9,462 bases of DNA. Origin: UBA5078 sp041175045. GTDB taxonomy: Bacteria > Pseudomonadota > Gammaproteobacteria > Pseudomonadales > Pseudohongiellaceae. The stretch lies in NCBI GenBank assembly GCA_041175045.1, contig JBEDFR010000166.1, positions 1-9,462 of the forward strand, in the 5' to 3' direction. The first letter of the stretch is position 1, and the number at the start of each line of letters is the position of its first letter. Shown piece by piece: positions 1-7,230 of the stretch. The notes below the pieces were generated by a model. The model was given only the letters and a program-made list of their open reading frames with translations, searched no databases and had not been told where the DNA came from. A program made the translations under genes and the position numbers.

Positions 1-954
1 TACAACGGCGTGGACACCCAGGTGCTGCTGAGCCAGGTGCCCGGCGGCATGATGTCCAACCTGGCCAACCAGCTGAAGGAGCAGGGCGCGCTGGACCGCA
101 TCCAGGAAGTGTTCGCCGAGATTCCGCGTGTGCGCAAGGACCTGGGCTATCCGCCGCTGGTCACGCCCAGTTCCCAGATCGTGGGCACCCAGGCGGTGCT
201 CAACGTGATTGCCGGCAAGCGCTACGAGACCATCACCAATGAAGTGAAACGCTACCTGCAGGGCCTCTACGGGGCCGCTCCGGCCGAGGTCGATGCCGAG
301 CTGCGCAAGCGCGCCATCGGCAACGAGGACGTGGTGGAATGTCGCCCGGCCGACCTGCTGGCGCCCGAGCTGGCCAGTCTGCGCGCGAAGATCGGCGAGG
401 AAGCGAAGTCGGAAGAGGACGTGCTGACCTATGCCATGTTCCCCGATGTCGGCATGGCCTTCCTGCAGCACCGCAATCGCGGCACGCTGAAACCGGAAGT
501 GCTGCTGCCCCCCACCACCGGTGCGGCGGCCGTGGCCCCGGTGGCGCACGAATTCAAGATCACCGTGCATGGCGAGACCTATGACATTCACGTCACCGGC
601 GTGAGCCCCGCCAGCGATACCGAGCGCCGCTTCTACATGACGGTGGATGGCGAGCCCGAAGAAATCACCCTGGAATCCGCCGGTGCCGCCGCTTCGACGG
701 AAGTGCGACCGGGCCGTCGTCCCCGCGCTACCGGACCGGGGCATGTCACCGCCACCATGCCAGGCAATGTCGTGGACGTGCTGGTCAAGGAGGGTCAGAG
801 CGTGGCCGCTGGCGATGCCGTGCTGGTCATCGAGGCCATGAAGATGGAAACCGAGATCAAGGCCGCCGTGGCAGGCACCGTGGCGGCGATCTATGTGAAG
901 AAGGGCGACCGCATCACGCCGGCCGAGACCCTCGTCGATATCCGGCAGGGCTGA
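1..954 (+). CDS. oadA: Pyruvate carboxylase subunit B / oxaloacetate decarboxylase alpha chain, 3' part
   Basis: This is the C-terminal 317 codons of a biotin-dependent carboxyltransferase subunit; the reading frame is open from base 1, so the start lies outside the window. Roughly the first 170 visible residues are the conserved PYC/OADA domain, with QVPGGMMSNLANQLKEQGA near the start and PLVTPSSQIVGTQAV around residues 50-65. A linker of about 70 residues follows. The final 70 or so residues are a biotinyl-carrier domain, with the biotin-acceptor lysine in EAMKMET (codon 841-843). The family moves carboxyl groups between carboxybiotin and pyruvate/oxaloacetate in the cytoplasm. The wording of the sequence recalls the Pseudomonas protein that partners a separate biotin carboxylase (PycA/PycB pair). 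No oadB membrane subunit follows, which favours pyruvate carboxylation over a sodium-pumping decarboxylase; this is inference. No clear terminator directly follows the stop. Confidence 0.93.
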   Translation, partial: YNGVDTQVLLSQVPGGMMSNLANQLKEQGALDRIQEVFAEIPRVRKDLGYPPLVTPSSQIVGTQAVLNVIAGKRYETITNEVKRYLQGLYGAAPAEVDAELRKRAIGNEDVVECRPADLLAPELASLRAKIGEEAKSEEDVLTYAMFPDVGMAFLQHRNRGTLKPEVLLPPTTGAAAVAPVAHEFKITVHGETYDIHVTGVSPASDTERRFYMTVDGEPEEITLESAGAAASTEVRPGRRPRATGPGHVTATMPGNVVDVLVKEGQSVAAGDAVLVIEAMKMETEIKAAVAGTVAAIYVKKGDRITPAETLVDIRQG

Positions 955-987
955 GCGGCGAGCGCGCCTGCGGGAGATTCTATGTCT

Positions 988-1018
988 CTGATCAACTGCC
1001 ATGTCAGACTTTGATCAG
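988..1018. repeat. Perfect 8-bp inverted repeat after oadA
   Basis: CTGATCAA (988-995) and TTGATCAG (1011-1018) are exact reverse complements separated by 15 bases. There is no T-tract, so it is not a typical Rho-independent terminator. It lies just beyond the 3' side of the IS110-type transposase relic and could be part of a degenerate element end or a chance dyad. No function can be assigned. Confidence 0.35.
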
Positions 1019-1069
1019 CACTACCGGCCCACGGTCCTGCCCGACCACACCCCGGCCTGCGACCTGACT

Positions 1070-1243
1070 TCAACAAGGCATCAAAGTCTGCGCTTGTACG
1101 CGTCTGAGCGGGTCATACTCGCTCTGGTTGCGCATCAGTGCGAATGCCACTCGCGCCAGCTTGCGGGCCAGAGCTGTCAGCACCTGTACCGGTGCCATTC
1201 CGCGCACAATGTAGCGCTGATAGAACCCTTGCCATGCAGGTTT
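1070..1243 (-). pseudogene. C-terminal relic of an IS110-type transposase
   Basis: On the minus strand, bases 1243 to 1070 read KPAWQGFYQRYIVRGMAP followed by VQVLTALARKLARVAFALMRNQSEYDPLRR and a TGA stop. The pattern FYQR....RG.......ALARKL....FALM is what I know from the C-terminus of IS110/IS1111-family transposases (Transposase_20 region). Only about 57 residues of a protein normally over 300 remain. The catalytic N-terminal DEDD part is absent. The frame runs upstream into the neighbouring palindromic repeat (1251 onward), which translates into a low-complexity WERAL/LERAL string and is not transposase. It is therefore a truncated, dead fragment. IS110-family elements are known to use REP sequences as targets, so a relic next to a REP pair makes sense. 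Family assignment is from motif memory only. Confidence 0.6.
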
Positions 1244-1250
1244 GCGTGCC

Positions 1251-1358
1251 CTGTGGGAGCGGGCCCTGCCCGCGAACATCTCATTGGCACACTGCCGGAC
1301 TCCCGGTGTCGGGAAGACTCTCCGGGTTGTTCTGATCGCGGGCAGGGCCCGCTCCCAC
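1251..1358. repeat. REPIN: two REP palindromes in inverted orientation
   Basis: Bases 1253-1275 and 1336-1358 are perfect 23-bp reverse complements; position 1359 breaks the match. Each half is itself a hairpin: GCGGGC-CCT-GCCCGC at 1259-1273 and GCGGGC-AGG-GCCCGC at 1338-1352. The roughly 60-bp spacer holds further nested pairings: CCGGA (1295-1299) with TCCGG (1321-1325), and inside it TCCCG-GTGT-CGGGA (1301-1314). The whole unit can fold into one long cruciform or RNA hairpin. This matches the REPIN architecture of Pseudomonas and relatives: two REPs about 100 bp end to end, mobilised by a RAYT (REP-associated tyrosine transposase). No RAYT gene is present here. It sits between two convergent genes, the usual REP location, and could serve as a bidirectional transcript end. 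Confidence 0.85.
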
Positions 1359-1404
1359 TGGGCCCGCTCCCACAGGGCCCTCTCCAACAGGGCCCTCTCC
1401 AACA
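1345..1404. repeat. Four 15-bp tandem repeats grown from a REP arm
   Basis: Four head-to-tail 15-base units start at 1345, 1360, 1375 and 1390. The first two are GGGCCCGCTCCCACT and GGGCCCGCTCCCACA; the last two are identical, GGGCCCTCTCCAACA. A partial unit (GGCACTCCC) follows at 1405. The first unit is the arm of the second REP, so the array appears to have expanded out of the REP and then diverged at three positions. On the minus strand each unit reads as a five-residue block (WERAQ, WERAL, LERAL) in an otherwise unsupported frame, which I do not treat as coding. The array ends 12 bp short of the DUF3240 stop codon. Confidence 0.85.
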
Positions 1405-1416
1405 GGCACTCCCGCA

Positions 1417-1749
1417 TCAGGCCTGCGCCACCCTGCCATAACGGCTCACCGGCTGTTCCCAGTAGACGATATCCCGGCCCACCGCCGACGCCAGCGCAGC
1501 GAGGATGGCGGGCACGTCCGCCCGCTTCACCACCATCTCGTACTGCATGCGCTTGCGTTTGCCCGTGACCTGCTCGGCCACGCTCAGGCCCGCGTGCTGG
1601 CCGTGCCCGTAGACGGTGTACGACGAAAATCCCGCCACGTGTTCCTGCAGCAGCAGATAGTCCACCAGCGCCTCTTCCAGCGTCGGCGAAGTGTTCAAGA
1701 CCAGCAGGCAGAGTTCCTGCGCCGGCGTGTCCATGTCAGAGCGACTCAT
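1417..1749 (-). CDS. DUF3240-like small protein, last gene of the RND efflux operon
   Basis: A 110-residue soluble protein with no signal peptide or membrane segment. The features YTVYGHGQHAGLSVAEQ (residues 44-60), VTGKRKR and the C-terminal VYWEQPVSRYG fit the DUF3240 family (PF11582) as I remember it, a group commonly encoded beside CusA/CzcA-type pumps. The alternating strand/helix character and size suggest a ferredoxin-like, PII/CutA-like fold, but that is inference. His49, His52 and Cys14 could bind metal. Its ATG overlaps the pump's stop in an ATGA (1746-1749), with GGAG seven bases upstream at 1757-1760, so translation is probably coupled to the pump. A role in modulating the transporter or buffering metal is plausible but unproven; the biochemical function is unknown. 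Confidence 0.75.
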   Translation of the reverse strand: MSRSDMDTPAQELCLLVLNTSPTLEEALVDYLLLQEHVAGFSSYTVYGHGQHAGLSVAEQVTGKRKRMQYEMVVKRADVPAILAALASAVGRDIVYWEQPVSRYGRVAQA

Positions 1750-4700
1750 CGTTCTTCTCCAGTCAGCGGGTCAATGGCCTTGTGGAAGGCCTTGTAGATG
1801 ATCGGCAGCAGGAACAGCGTAAGCAGCGTGGAGCTGATCAGGCCGCTGATCACCACGATGGCCAGCGGGCGCTGGATCTCCGAGCCCGGCCCGGTGGCCA
1901 GCAGCAGCGGCACGAGGCCGAAGGCGCAGATCGAGGCCGTCATCATCACCGGGCGCAGACGGCGCTGGGCGCCCTCGGTCACTACCGTGAGAATGTCCAG
2001 CCCCTTTGCCCGCAGCTGATTGAAATAGGTCATCATCACCACGCCGTTCAGCACCGCGATACCCAGCAGGGCGATGAAGCCCACCGAGGCCGGCACCGAG
2101 AGGAACTCCCCTGTCACCCACAGGCCGATCAGGCCGCCCGTCAGTGCGAAGGGAATGTTCGACAGGATGATCAGTGTCTGCTTGATGGAATGGAACGTCA
2201 GGAACAGCAGCAGCGCGATGAGCGACAGCGCCAGCGGCACCACCAGCATCAGCCGGGCGGCTGCGCGCTGCTGGTTCTCGAACTCGCCGCCCCACTCCAG
2301 GCGATAGCCCTCGGGCATGTCGATGCTGGCGGCGATCTGCGCGCGGGCCTCGTCCACGAAGCCCACCAGGTCGCGCTCGGCCACGTCGGTGCGGATCACG
2401 CTGAAACGCTGGCCGGCCTCCCGGGAAATCAGGATCGGCCCTTCCACCCGCGCGATGCTCGCCACATCCGCCAGCGGGATCTGGCTGCCATCGGGCAGGT
2501 CGATGAAGCTGTCACGCAGCTGGGCCAGGCCGTCGCCCTCGATGCGCGGATAGCGCACCATCAGGGGAATGCGCGCGCTGCCTTCCATCACGCTGCCCAC
2601 ATGGATGCCCTCGATCTCGGCGCGCAGGCGCGTCTGCAGCGCCTCGGCGTCCAGTCCGAGGCGTCCGGCAAGGGTGCGGTCGACACCGATCTGCAGGTAT
2701 TGCGCGCCTTCGTTGAGCGTGGCGATGGTGTCGATGGCGCCGGGGATGGCCTCCACCTGGGCGGCAATCTGCTGGGACAGGCTGTTCAGAGTGTCCAGAT
2801 CCGGCCCGAACAGCTTGATCGCCACGTCACCACGCGAACCGGTGAGCATCTCCGACACCCGCATGTCGATGGGCTGGGTGAAGCCGTAATTGATGCCCAC
2901 AAAGCGGTCCATCACTTCGCGCAGATGGTTCTCGATCTCGACCTTGGTCTCGCGCCACTCCGCGGGCGGGCGCAGGTGCAGGAACATGTCGGTCTCGTTC
3001 AGGCTCATCGGGTCGAGGCCCATCTCGTCCGAGCCACTGCGCGAAATCACGCGCAGCACTTCCGGCACCTCGGCCAGGATCGCCTGCTCGATTTCCAGAA
3101 TGATGCGGCTGTTGGCTTGCAGGCTGATGGAGGGAAGGGTCTCGACCTGGATCAGCAGATCGCCCTCATCCATGGTGGGCATGAAGGTCTTGCCCACCAG
3201 CGGGAACACCACCACGCTGGCCCCCAGCAGGGCGGCGCCCAGGCCGAGCAACAGCGCCGGCCGTGCCAGCGCCTTCTTCAGCAGCGGCGCGTAGAGAGCC
3301 GCCAGTGTGCGGCTCAGCCACGGATCGACGTGGGAGTCGGCGCGCACGAGGAACGAGGCCACCACGGGAATCAGCGTCAGCGACAGCAGCAGCGAACCCA
3401 GCAGCGCGAACACGATGGTCAGGGTCACGGGGCCGAACAGCTTGCCCTCCAGGCCTTCCAGCGAGAGCAGGGGCAGGAACACGATCACGATGATGATGAT
3501 GCCCGAGGTCACCGGGGCCGCCACGTCGCGCACGGCACGGTAGATCACGTGCAGCACCGGCAGGCGGCGTGGGCCGTCCTTCTGGTGCGCCATGGACGAG
3601 ACCACGTTCTCGACGATGACGATGGAGGAATCCACCAGCATGCCGATGGCGATCACCAGGCCGCCCAGACTCATCAGATTGGCCGACATGGCCATGGACT
3701 CCATCATCAGGAAGGTGAACAGGGCGGACATCGGCAGGATGACGGCCACGCTCAGCGCGGCACGGACATTGCCCAGGAACAGGCCGAGCAGCACCACCAC
3801 CAGCAGCACAGCCTCGATCAAGGCGCGCGACACGGTGCTGACGGCACTCTCGATCAGCACGGTGCGGTCGTAGAACACATGCAGTTCGGTGCCTTCGGGC
3901 AAGGACGACTGCAGCGCGTCGAGCCGCGCCTGCACGCCTTCCACCACGTCGCGGGAATTGGCGCCGCGCAGGCCGATGACCAGGCCCTGCACGGTCTCGG
4001 AGCCACCATCGGCCGTCACGGCGCCGTAGCGCTCCATGTTGCCGGCGGTGACAGTCGCCACTTCCGCCAGGGGCAGCGTGTCGCCCGCGGCATTGCGCAC
4101 CCGGGTATTCGCCAGATCGGCCATCCCGGCAATGGCACCTTCGACGCGCACCAGGATGACTTCCTCGCCCTGATCGATGCGGCCTGCGCCGTCGTTGCGG
4201 TTGTTGGCGGCCAGGGCGTCGGCGATGTCCTGCAGACTCACGCCCAGCGCATTCATGGCCTCGCGGCGCGGCTGCACTTCATAGGTGCGCACGAAGCCGC
4301 CCAGGGCATTGACGTCGGCCACGCCCGGCACGGTGCGCAGGGCGGGGCGGATGGTCCAGTCCAGCAGGAAGCGCTTGTCGGCCAGCGTCATGTCCGGGTT
4401 GTCGATGGTGAACATGAACATCTCGCCCAGCGGCGTGCTGGTGGGCGCGAGTCCGCCGCTGATGCCGCCGGGCAGGCTGTCCCAGACATTGCCCAGACGC
4501 TCGGCCACCTGCTGACGCGCCCAGTAGATGTCCGTGCCATCCTCGAAGTCCAGGGTGATGGAGGTCAGGGCGTACTTGGAGATCGAGCGCAGCATGGTCT
4601 GCTGCGGAATGCCCAGCAGCTCGACTTCCACCGGCTGCGTGATCAGGGACTCCACTTCCTCCGGCGTCATGCCGGGCGACTTGATGATGATCTTCACCTG

Positions 4701-4838
4701 AGTCGGCGAGATCTCCGGAAAGGCGTCAATCGGGATGTTGAGCAGGGCGTTGCCGCCGAAGCCCAGCAGGAGCAGGGAGAGCAGGATCACCAGCAGCCGC
4801 TGGCTCAGAGACGCCTGGATCAGCGAAGCCAGCATCAT
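1746..4838 (-). CDS. CusA/CzcA-family heavy-metal efflux RND transporter
   Basis: At 1030 residues, this is the full length of an inner-membrane RND pump that drives substrate export with the proton gradient. TM1 is at about residues 13-33. It is followed by the family-typical PIDAFPEISPTQV (36-48) and TLDFEDGTDIYWARQQ (95-110) in the first periplasmic porter loop. A hydrophobic block at about 337-500 holds TM2-6. TM4 carries A397-I-G...V-D403-S-S...V-E410-N. The second periplasmic loop begins near FMPTMDEGDLL (552-562), and the C-terminal TM block runs from about 862 to 1018. The proton-relay region keeps D403 and E410 but has AIG where CzcA has DFG. By-eye comparison puts Gln, Glu and Glu where CusA has its three substrate methionines. 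I therefore do not assign Cu/Ag or Zn/Co/Cd. Two adjacent ATGs are possible; the second (4835) is better spaced (6 bases) from GGGGG at 4842-4846. Confidence 0.95.
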   Translation of the reverse strand: MMLASLIQASLSQRLLVILLSLLLLGFGGNALLNIPIDAFPEISPTQVKIIIKSPGMTPEEVESLITQPVEVELLGIPQQTMLRSISKYALTSITLDFEDGTDIYWARQQVAERLGNVWDSLPGGISGGLAPTSTPLGEMFMFTIDNPDMTLADKRFLLDWTIRPALRTVPGVADVNALGGFVRTYEVQPRREAMNALGVSLQDIADALAANNRNDGAGRIDQGEEVILVRVEGAIAGMADLANTRVRNAAGDTLPLAEVATVTAGNMERYGAVTADGGSETVQGLVIGLRGANSRDVVEGVQARLDALQSSLPEGTELHVFYDRTVLIESAVSTVSRALIEAVLLVVVLLGLFLGNVRAALSVAVILPMSALFTFLMMESMAMSANLMSLGGLVIAIGMLVDSSIVIVENVVSSMAHQKDGPRRLPVLHVIYRAVRDVAAPVTSGIIIIVIVFLPLLSLEGLEGKLFGPVTLTIVFALLGSLLLSLTLIPVVASFLVRADSHVDPWLSRTLAALYAPLLKKALARPALLLGLGAALLGASVVVFPLVGKTFMPTMDEGDLLIQVETLPSISLQANSRIILEIEQAILAEVPEVLRVISRSGSDEMGLDPMSLNETDMFLHLRPPAEWRETKVEIENHLREVMDRFVGINYGFTQPIDMRVSEMLTGSRGDVAIKLFGPDLDTLNSLSQQIAAQVEAIPGAIDTIATLNEGAQYLQIGVDRTLAGRLGLDAEALQTRLRAEIEGIHVGSVMEGSARIPLMVRYPRIEGDGLAQLRDSFIDLPDGSQIPLADVASIARVEGPILISREAGQRFSVIRTDVAERDLVGFVDEARAQIAASIDMPEGYRLEWGGEFENQQRAAARLMLVVPLALSLIALLLFLTFHSIKQTLIILSNIPFALTGGLIGLWVTGEFLSVPASVGFIALLGIAVLNGVVMMTYFNQLRAKGLDILTVVTEGAQRRLRPVMMTASICAFGLVPLLLATGPGSEIQRPLAIVVISGLISSTLLTLFLLPIIYKAFHKAIDPLTGEER

Positions 4839-5938
4839 TCACCCCCGCCCAGGCCGAGCTGAATGCCCTTGAGCACGGCGGTGCCCTGGATGGCGACTTC
4901 CTCGCCGGCGCGCAGGCCCTCCAGTGCCAGATAATCCGCGCCGATGGGACGCAGGCTGAGCGTGCGGGCCTCCACGCCGGAGGCAGTGCGCACATAGACG
5001 GTGGTCAGGCTGCCGCTGTGCACCACGGCGCGTTCGGGCACCAGGATGCCGGGCGCCGAGGGGGGCAGCACCAGCGCGACGATCTGGCCGGTGCCGAGAC
5101 TGGTCGGGCCATCGAATTCGGCCAGCAGCTCGATGGTCTGGTTGCTGCTGTCGATCACGGAATCCATCTGCCGCAGCGTCAGGGTGTCGCTGGTACCGGC
5201 GACGCTCAGACGCTGTCCGAGGCTCAGATCCTGCGCCACGCGAGCCGGGACATGGGCGCTGAGCCAGCGCTGGGTGCCGGCATTCAAGGTGGCGACGGTC
5301 TCGCCGGCAGACACGAAGTCACCGGCGGTATGCAGGCGCTGACTCAGGACACCGGCTTCGGGGGCCAGCAGATAGAACTCGCCCAGGCCCTGGCTGCGTT
5401 CGCGCAGGGCCTGCAGGCGAGCGGCATCGAAACCGCCCTGGCCGAGCTGGGCGCGCGCGCTGCGCTCGTTGAAGGCGGCCTGCTGCTGCGCGAGGCGTGT
5501 CTGGTTCAGACGCTGCTCGGCGATCACCCCCTGGGCAAACAGGGTCTCGTCCCTCTGCAGGGCCAGGTCGGCACTCTCCAGGGCTGTCACGGCGCCGATC
5601 CAGGCGTCCTGCAAGGGCAGGATCTCCTGGCTGCGCACGGTGGCCAGCAAGGTGCCTGCGGCGACACTGTCTCCCGCCACGGCATGCCAGCGGCTCAGCG
5701 TGCCGCTCCACAGACTGCTGACCATGGCGGCAGAATCCGGCGAATTCACGACCGTGGCGGCGAAGCGCGCCCCGGTGCTGGTGTCGGTGGGCTGCACCGC
5801 TGTGAAGACCACGCCCATGCGGACGATGTCCTCGGGGCTGATGGCCACGGGTTCCTGGGCCTGCAGCTGGGCGCACAGCGCCAGGGCGAGCGGGGCCAGC
5901 ACGGTGCTGGCCAGGCGGAAATGAACAGGGTGCGTCAT
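4835..5938 (-). CDS. Periplasmic adaptor (membrane-fusion protein) of the RND efflux system, CzcB/CusB type
   Basis: A 367-residue adaptor linking pump and outer-membrane channel. Residues 1-27 form a signal peptide, with likely cleavage after LQA (27). A cysteine at 22 sits in LALC, which is a poor lipobox because Leu is at -1, so lipidation is unlikely. Then come a lipoyl/barrel-sandwich half (about 70-105, HAVAGDSVAAGTLLATV), an alpha-hairpin (about 105-185, rich in Gln/Ala/Leu/Arg) and the returning lipoyl half (LLAPEAGVLSQRLHTAGDFV, about 190-210). Beta-barrel and membrane-proximal domains follow, ending ALEGLRAGEEVAIQGTAVLKG. It is shorter than CusB or CzcB. The mature N-terminus has no methionine or histidine cluster, and there is no extra metallochaperone domain. 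The ATG overlaps the upstream channel gene in ATGA (5935-5938); GGAG lies seven bases before it (5946-5949). Confidence 0.92.
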   Translation of the reverse strand: MTHPVHFRLASTVLAPLALALCAQLQAQEPVAISPEDIVRMGVVFTAVQPTDTSTGARFAATVVNSPDSAAMVSSLWSGTLSRWHAVAGDSVAAGTLLATVRSQEILPLQDAWIGAVTALESADLALQRDETLFAQGVIAEQRLNQTRLAQQQAAFNERSARAQLGQGGFDAARLQALRERSQGLGEFYLLAPEAGVLSQRLHTAGDFVSAGETVATLNAGTQRWLSAHVPARVAQDLSLGQRLSVAGTSDTLTLRQMDSVIDSSNQTIELLAEFDGPTSLGTGQIVALVLPPSAPGILVPERAVVHSGSLTTVYVRTASGVEARTLSLRPIGADYLALEGLRAGEEVAIQGTAVLKGIQLGLGGGE

Positions 5939-7191
5939 GGCAGTACTCCAAGGATCTGGTTGAATTCAGCGATCAGGCGCGCGTGGCGCAGGGTATTGGT
6001 CTCGAGTTCGCGGGCACTCTGGCGGGTCTGCTGCAGGGCGATCACGACCTGGCTGATGTCGGTCTCGCCGGCCTCGAAGGCGGCCCGGGCCATCTCCCAT
6101 TGGCGCCGGGCCAGCCGGGCCTGCTCCTCGCTCAGCGGCAGGGATTCGGCCAGCACGAAGAGTTCGTGCTCCACTTCGTGCAGCTGCAGGTCGAGGGCGC
6201 GTCGCGCCGTGGTGTGGCGCACCTCGGCATCCACCTTGCTGCGACGCTGGGCGCTGGTAGCCGCGTTGACGTGGGCGCGGCCGCCCAGCGGGATGTTCAG
6301 GGACACCGCCAGGGCGTCCTCGTAGTCGGCAAACAGGCCGGCGCGCTGGCGCCGGGTGCCCACGGCCAGGGTGGGAGCGCCGCGGGCGTCCGCCGCGGCC
6401 TTGTCGATCTCGGCATCCGCCACCGCGACATCGGCACGCAGCAGGCGCAGCAAGGGGTGGGAGTCGGGCACAGAGCTCTGCGTGGAGAGGACTTCCTGCG
6501 GCAGACTGGCCGGACGTACCTGCAGGCCGGTCAGCGTGGCATAGACGCGTTCGGCATCCACGCGTCCGGCCTCGGCCGTCAACTCGTTGCGGCGCTGGCT
6601 CAGCAGCAGGGCGCGGGCCTGCAACAGTTCACGCTCGGCAATCTCGCCGGCGGCGAAGCGCAGCTCGGCAATCCGCACCAGTTCCTGCGTATCGGCTGTG
6701 GCCAGTTGTTCGGCCGCCAGCACCGCATCGGCTTCGGCCATGTTCGCCAGCGCCGTGCGCAGCTGGCCGGCGATATCCAGGGTGAAGGCGTCCTCCCAGG
6801 CGGCATACTGCGCCTCGAACTGTGCCCCGCGCGCCTGCATGGCGCGGCGTTCACCCGGTCGCCACAACGGCACGTGCACGCCCCAGGTCAGCTCGCGCTG
6901 GCCAAGATCGTTGAGCAGGCGATCGTCGATGGCGTCCAGCTGCACACTTGGGCGGCCGGCAAGCCAGCTCTCGCCCAGGGCGTTCAGGTCCCGGACTTGG
7001 GCTTCGCGGGCCGGGCCTTCCGGGGCGTTGGGGGCATGGCCCAGGGTCTGTTCCAGCAGGGCGCTGACGCTCAGCGTCGGGTCGGTGGCCAGGGGGGCAT
7101 GGTCGAGCTCCTGCGCGCCCAGACCCGGCAGCACGAAGAGTGAGGTGAGCCCGGCCAGGGTGACCAGCCGGCGAAGTCGTGATCGGTGCAC
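5935..7191 (-). CDS. TolC-family outer-membrane efflux channel, CzcC/CusC type
   Basis: With the GTG start at 7191 this is a 418-residue outer-membrane factor. Residues 1-26 are a clear signal peptide: basic (HRSRLRR), then a hydrophobic LVTLAGLTSLFVLPG core, then GLGA before cleavage. No lipobox cysteine is present, unlike CusC. The mature part has the two OEP-type helical repeats: long amphipathic helices (AEADAVLAAEQLATADTQELVRIAELRFAAGE, and the C-terminal RLARRQWEMARAAFEAGE...SQVVIALQQTRQS) with beta segments (LTWGVHVPLWRPGERR, ALAVSLNIPLGGRA). The in-frame ATG at 7272 would add 27 residues ahead of the signal peptide and lie inside the divergent control region. The GTG is preferred because AGAGAG lies eight bases before it (7200-7205). 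It is first in the four-gene efflux operon. Confidence 0.9.
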   Translation of the reverse strand: MHRSRLRRLVTLAGLTSLFVLPGLGAQELDHAPLATDPTLSVSALLEQTLGHAPNAPEGPAREAQVRDLNALGESWLAGRPSVQLDAIDDRLLNDLGQRELTWGVHVPLWRPGERRAMQARGAQFEAQYAAWEDAFTLDIAGQLRTALANMAEADAVLAAEQLATADTQELVRIAELRFAAGEIAERELLQARALLLSQRRNELTAEAGRVDAERVYATLTGLQVRPASLPQEVLSTQSSVPDSHPLLRLLRADVAVADAEIDKAAADARGAPTLAVGTRRQRAGLFADYEDALAVSLNIPLGGRAHVNAATSAQRRSKVDAEVRHTTARRALDLQLHEVEHELFVLAESLPLSEEQARLARRQWEMARAAFEAGETDISQVVIALQQTRQSARELETNTLRHARLIAEFNQILGVLP

Positions 7192-7199
7192 GGTGCAAA

Positions 7200-7205
7200 C
7201 TCTCT
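7200..7205 (-). promoter_or_regulatory. Ribosome binding site deciding the GTG start of the outer-membrane channel
   Basis: On the minus strand AGAGAG (7205-7200) precedes GTG at 7191-7189 by eight bases. The signal peptide begins exactly at this codon, while the longer ATG form has neither a comparable purine tract nor a sensible N-terminus. The two lines of evidence agree, but the site is not a perfect Shine-Dalgarno sequence. Confidence 0.6.
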
Positions 7206-7230
7206 TTGATCGGTGGAAGGGATGGCGACA

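Noticed and set aside
1244..1417. The WERAL/LERAL repeat peptide upstream of the transposase relic on the minus strand
   Set aside because: It is the translation of the REP and the 15-bp array, not a repeat protein; the frame lacks a credible start.
1001..1441. Plus-strand frame across the intergenic repeats
   Set aside because: Its C-terminal half is translated REP and tandem-repeat DNA (GPL.QGPL pattern) and the N-terminal half is antisense to the transposase relic; no ribosome binding site and no family resemblance.
1782..4862. A very long plus-strand open frame (about 1026 codons) antisense to the RND pump
   Set aside because: Its translation is a His/Gln/Gly/Ala-rich string with no family motif, as expected from the codon bias of a high-GC gene read on the opposite strand. 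The pump on the minus strand is unambiguous.
4900..5938. Adaptor as a lipoprotein with Cys22 as lipid anchor
   Set aside because: The residue before the cysteine is leucine, not Gly/Ala/Ser, and a normal signal peptidase I site follows at residues 25-27.
5018..7143. Long plus-strand open frames opposite the adaptor and channel genes
   Set aside because: Low-complexity Gly/Gln/His/Ala-rich translations, no ribosome binding sites, and full overlap with well-supported minus-strand genes.
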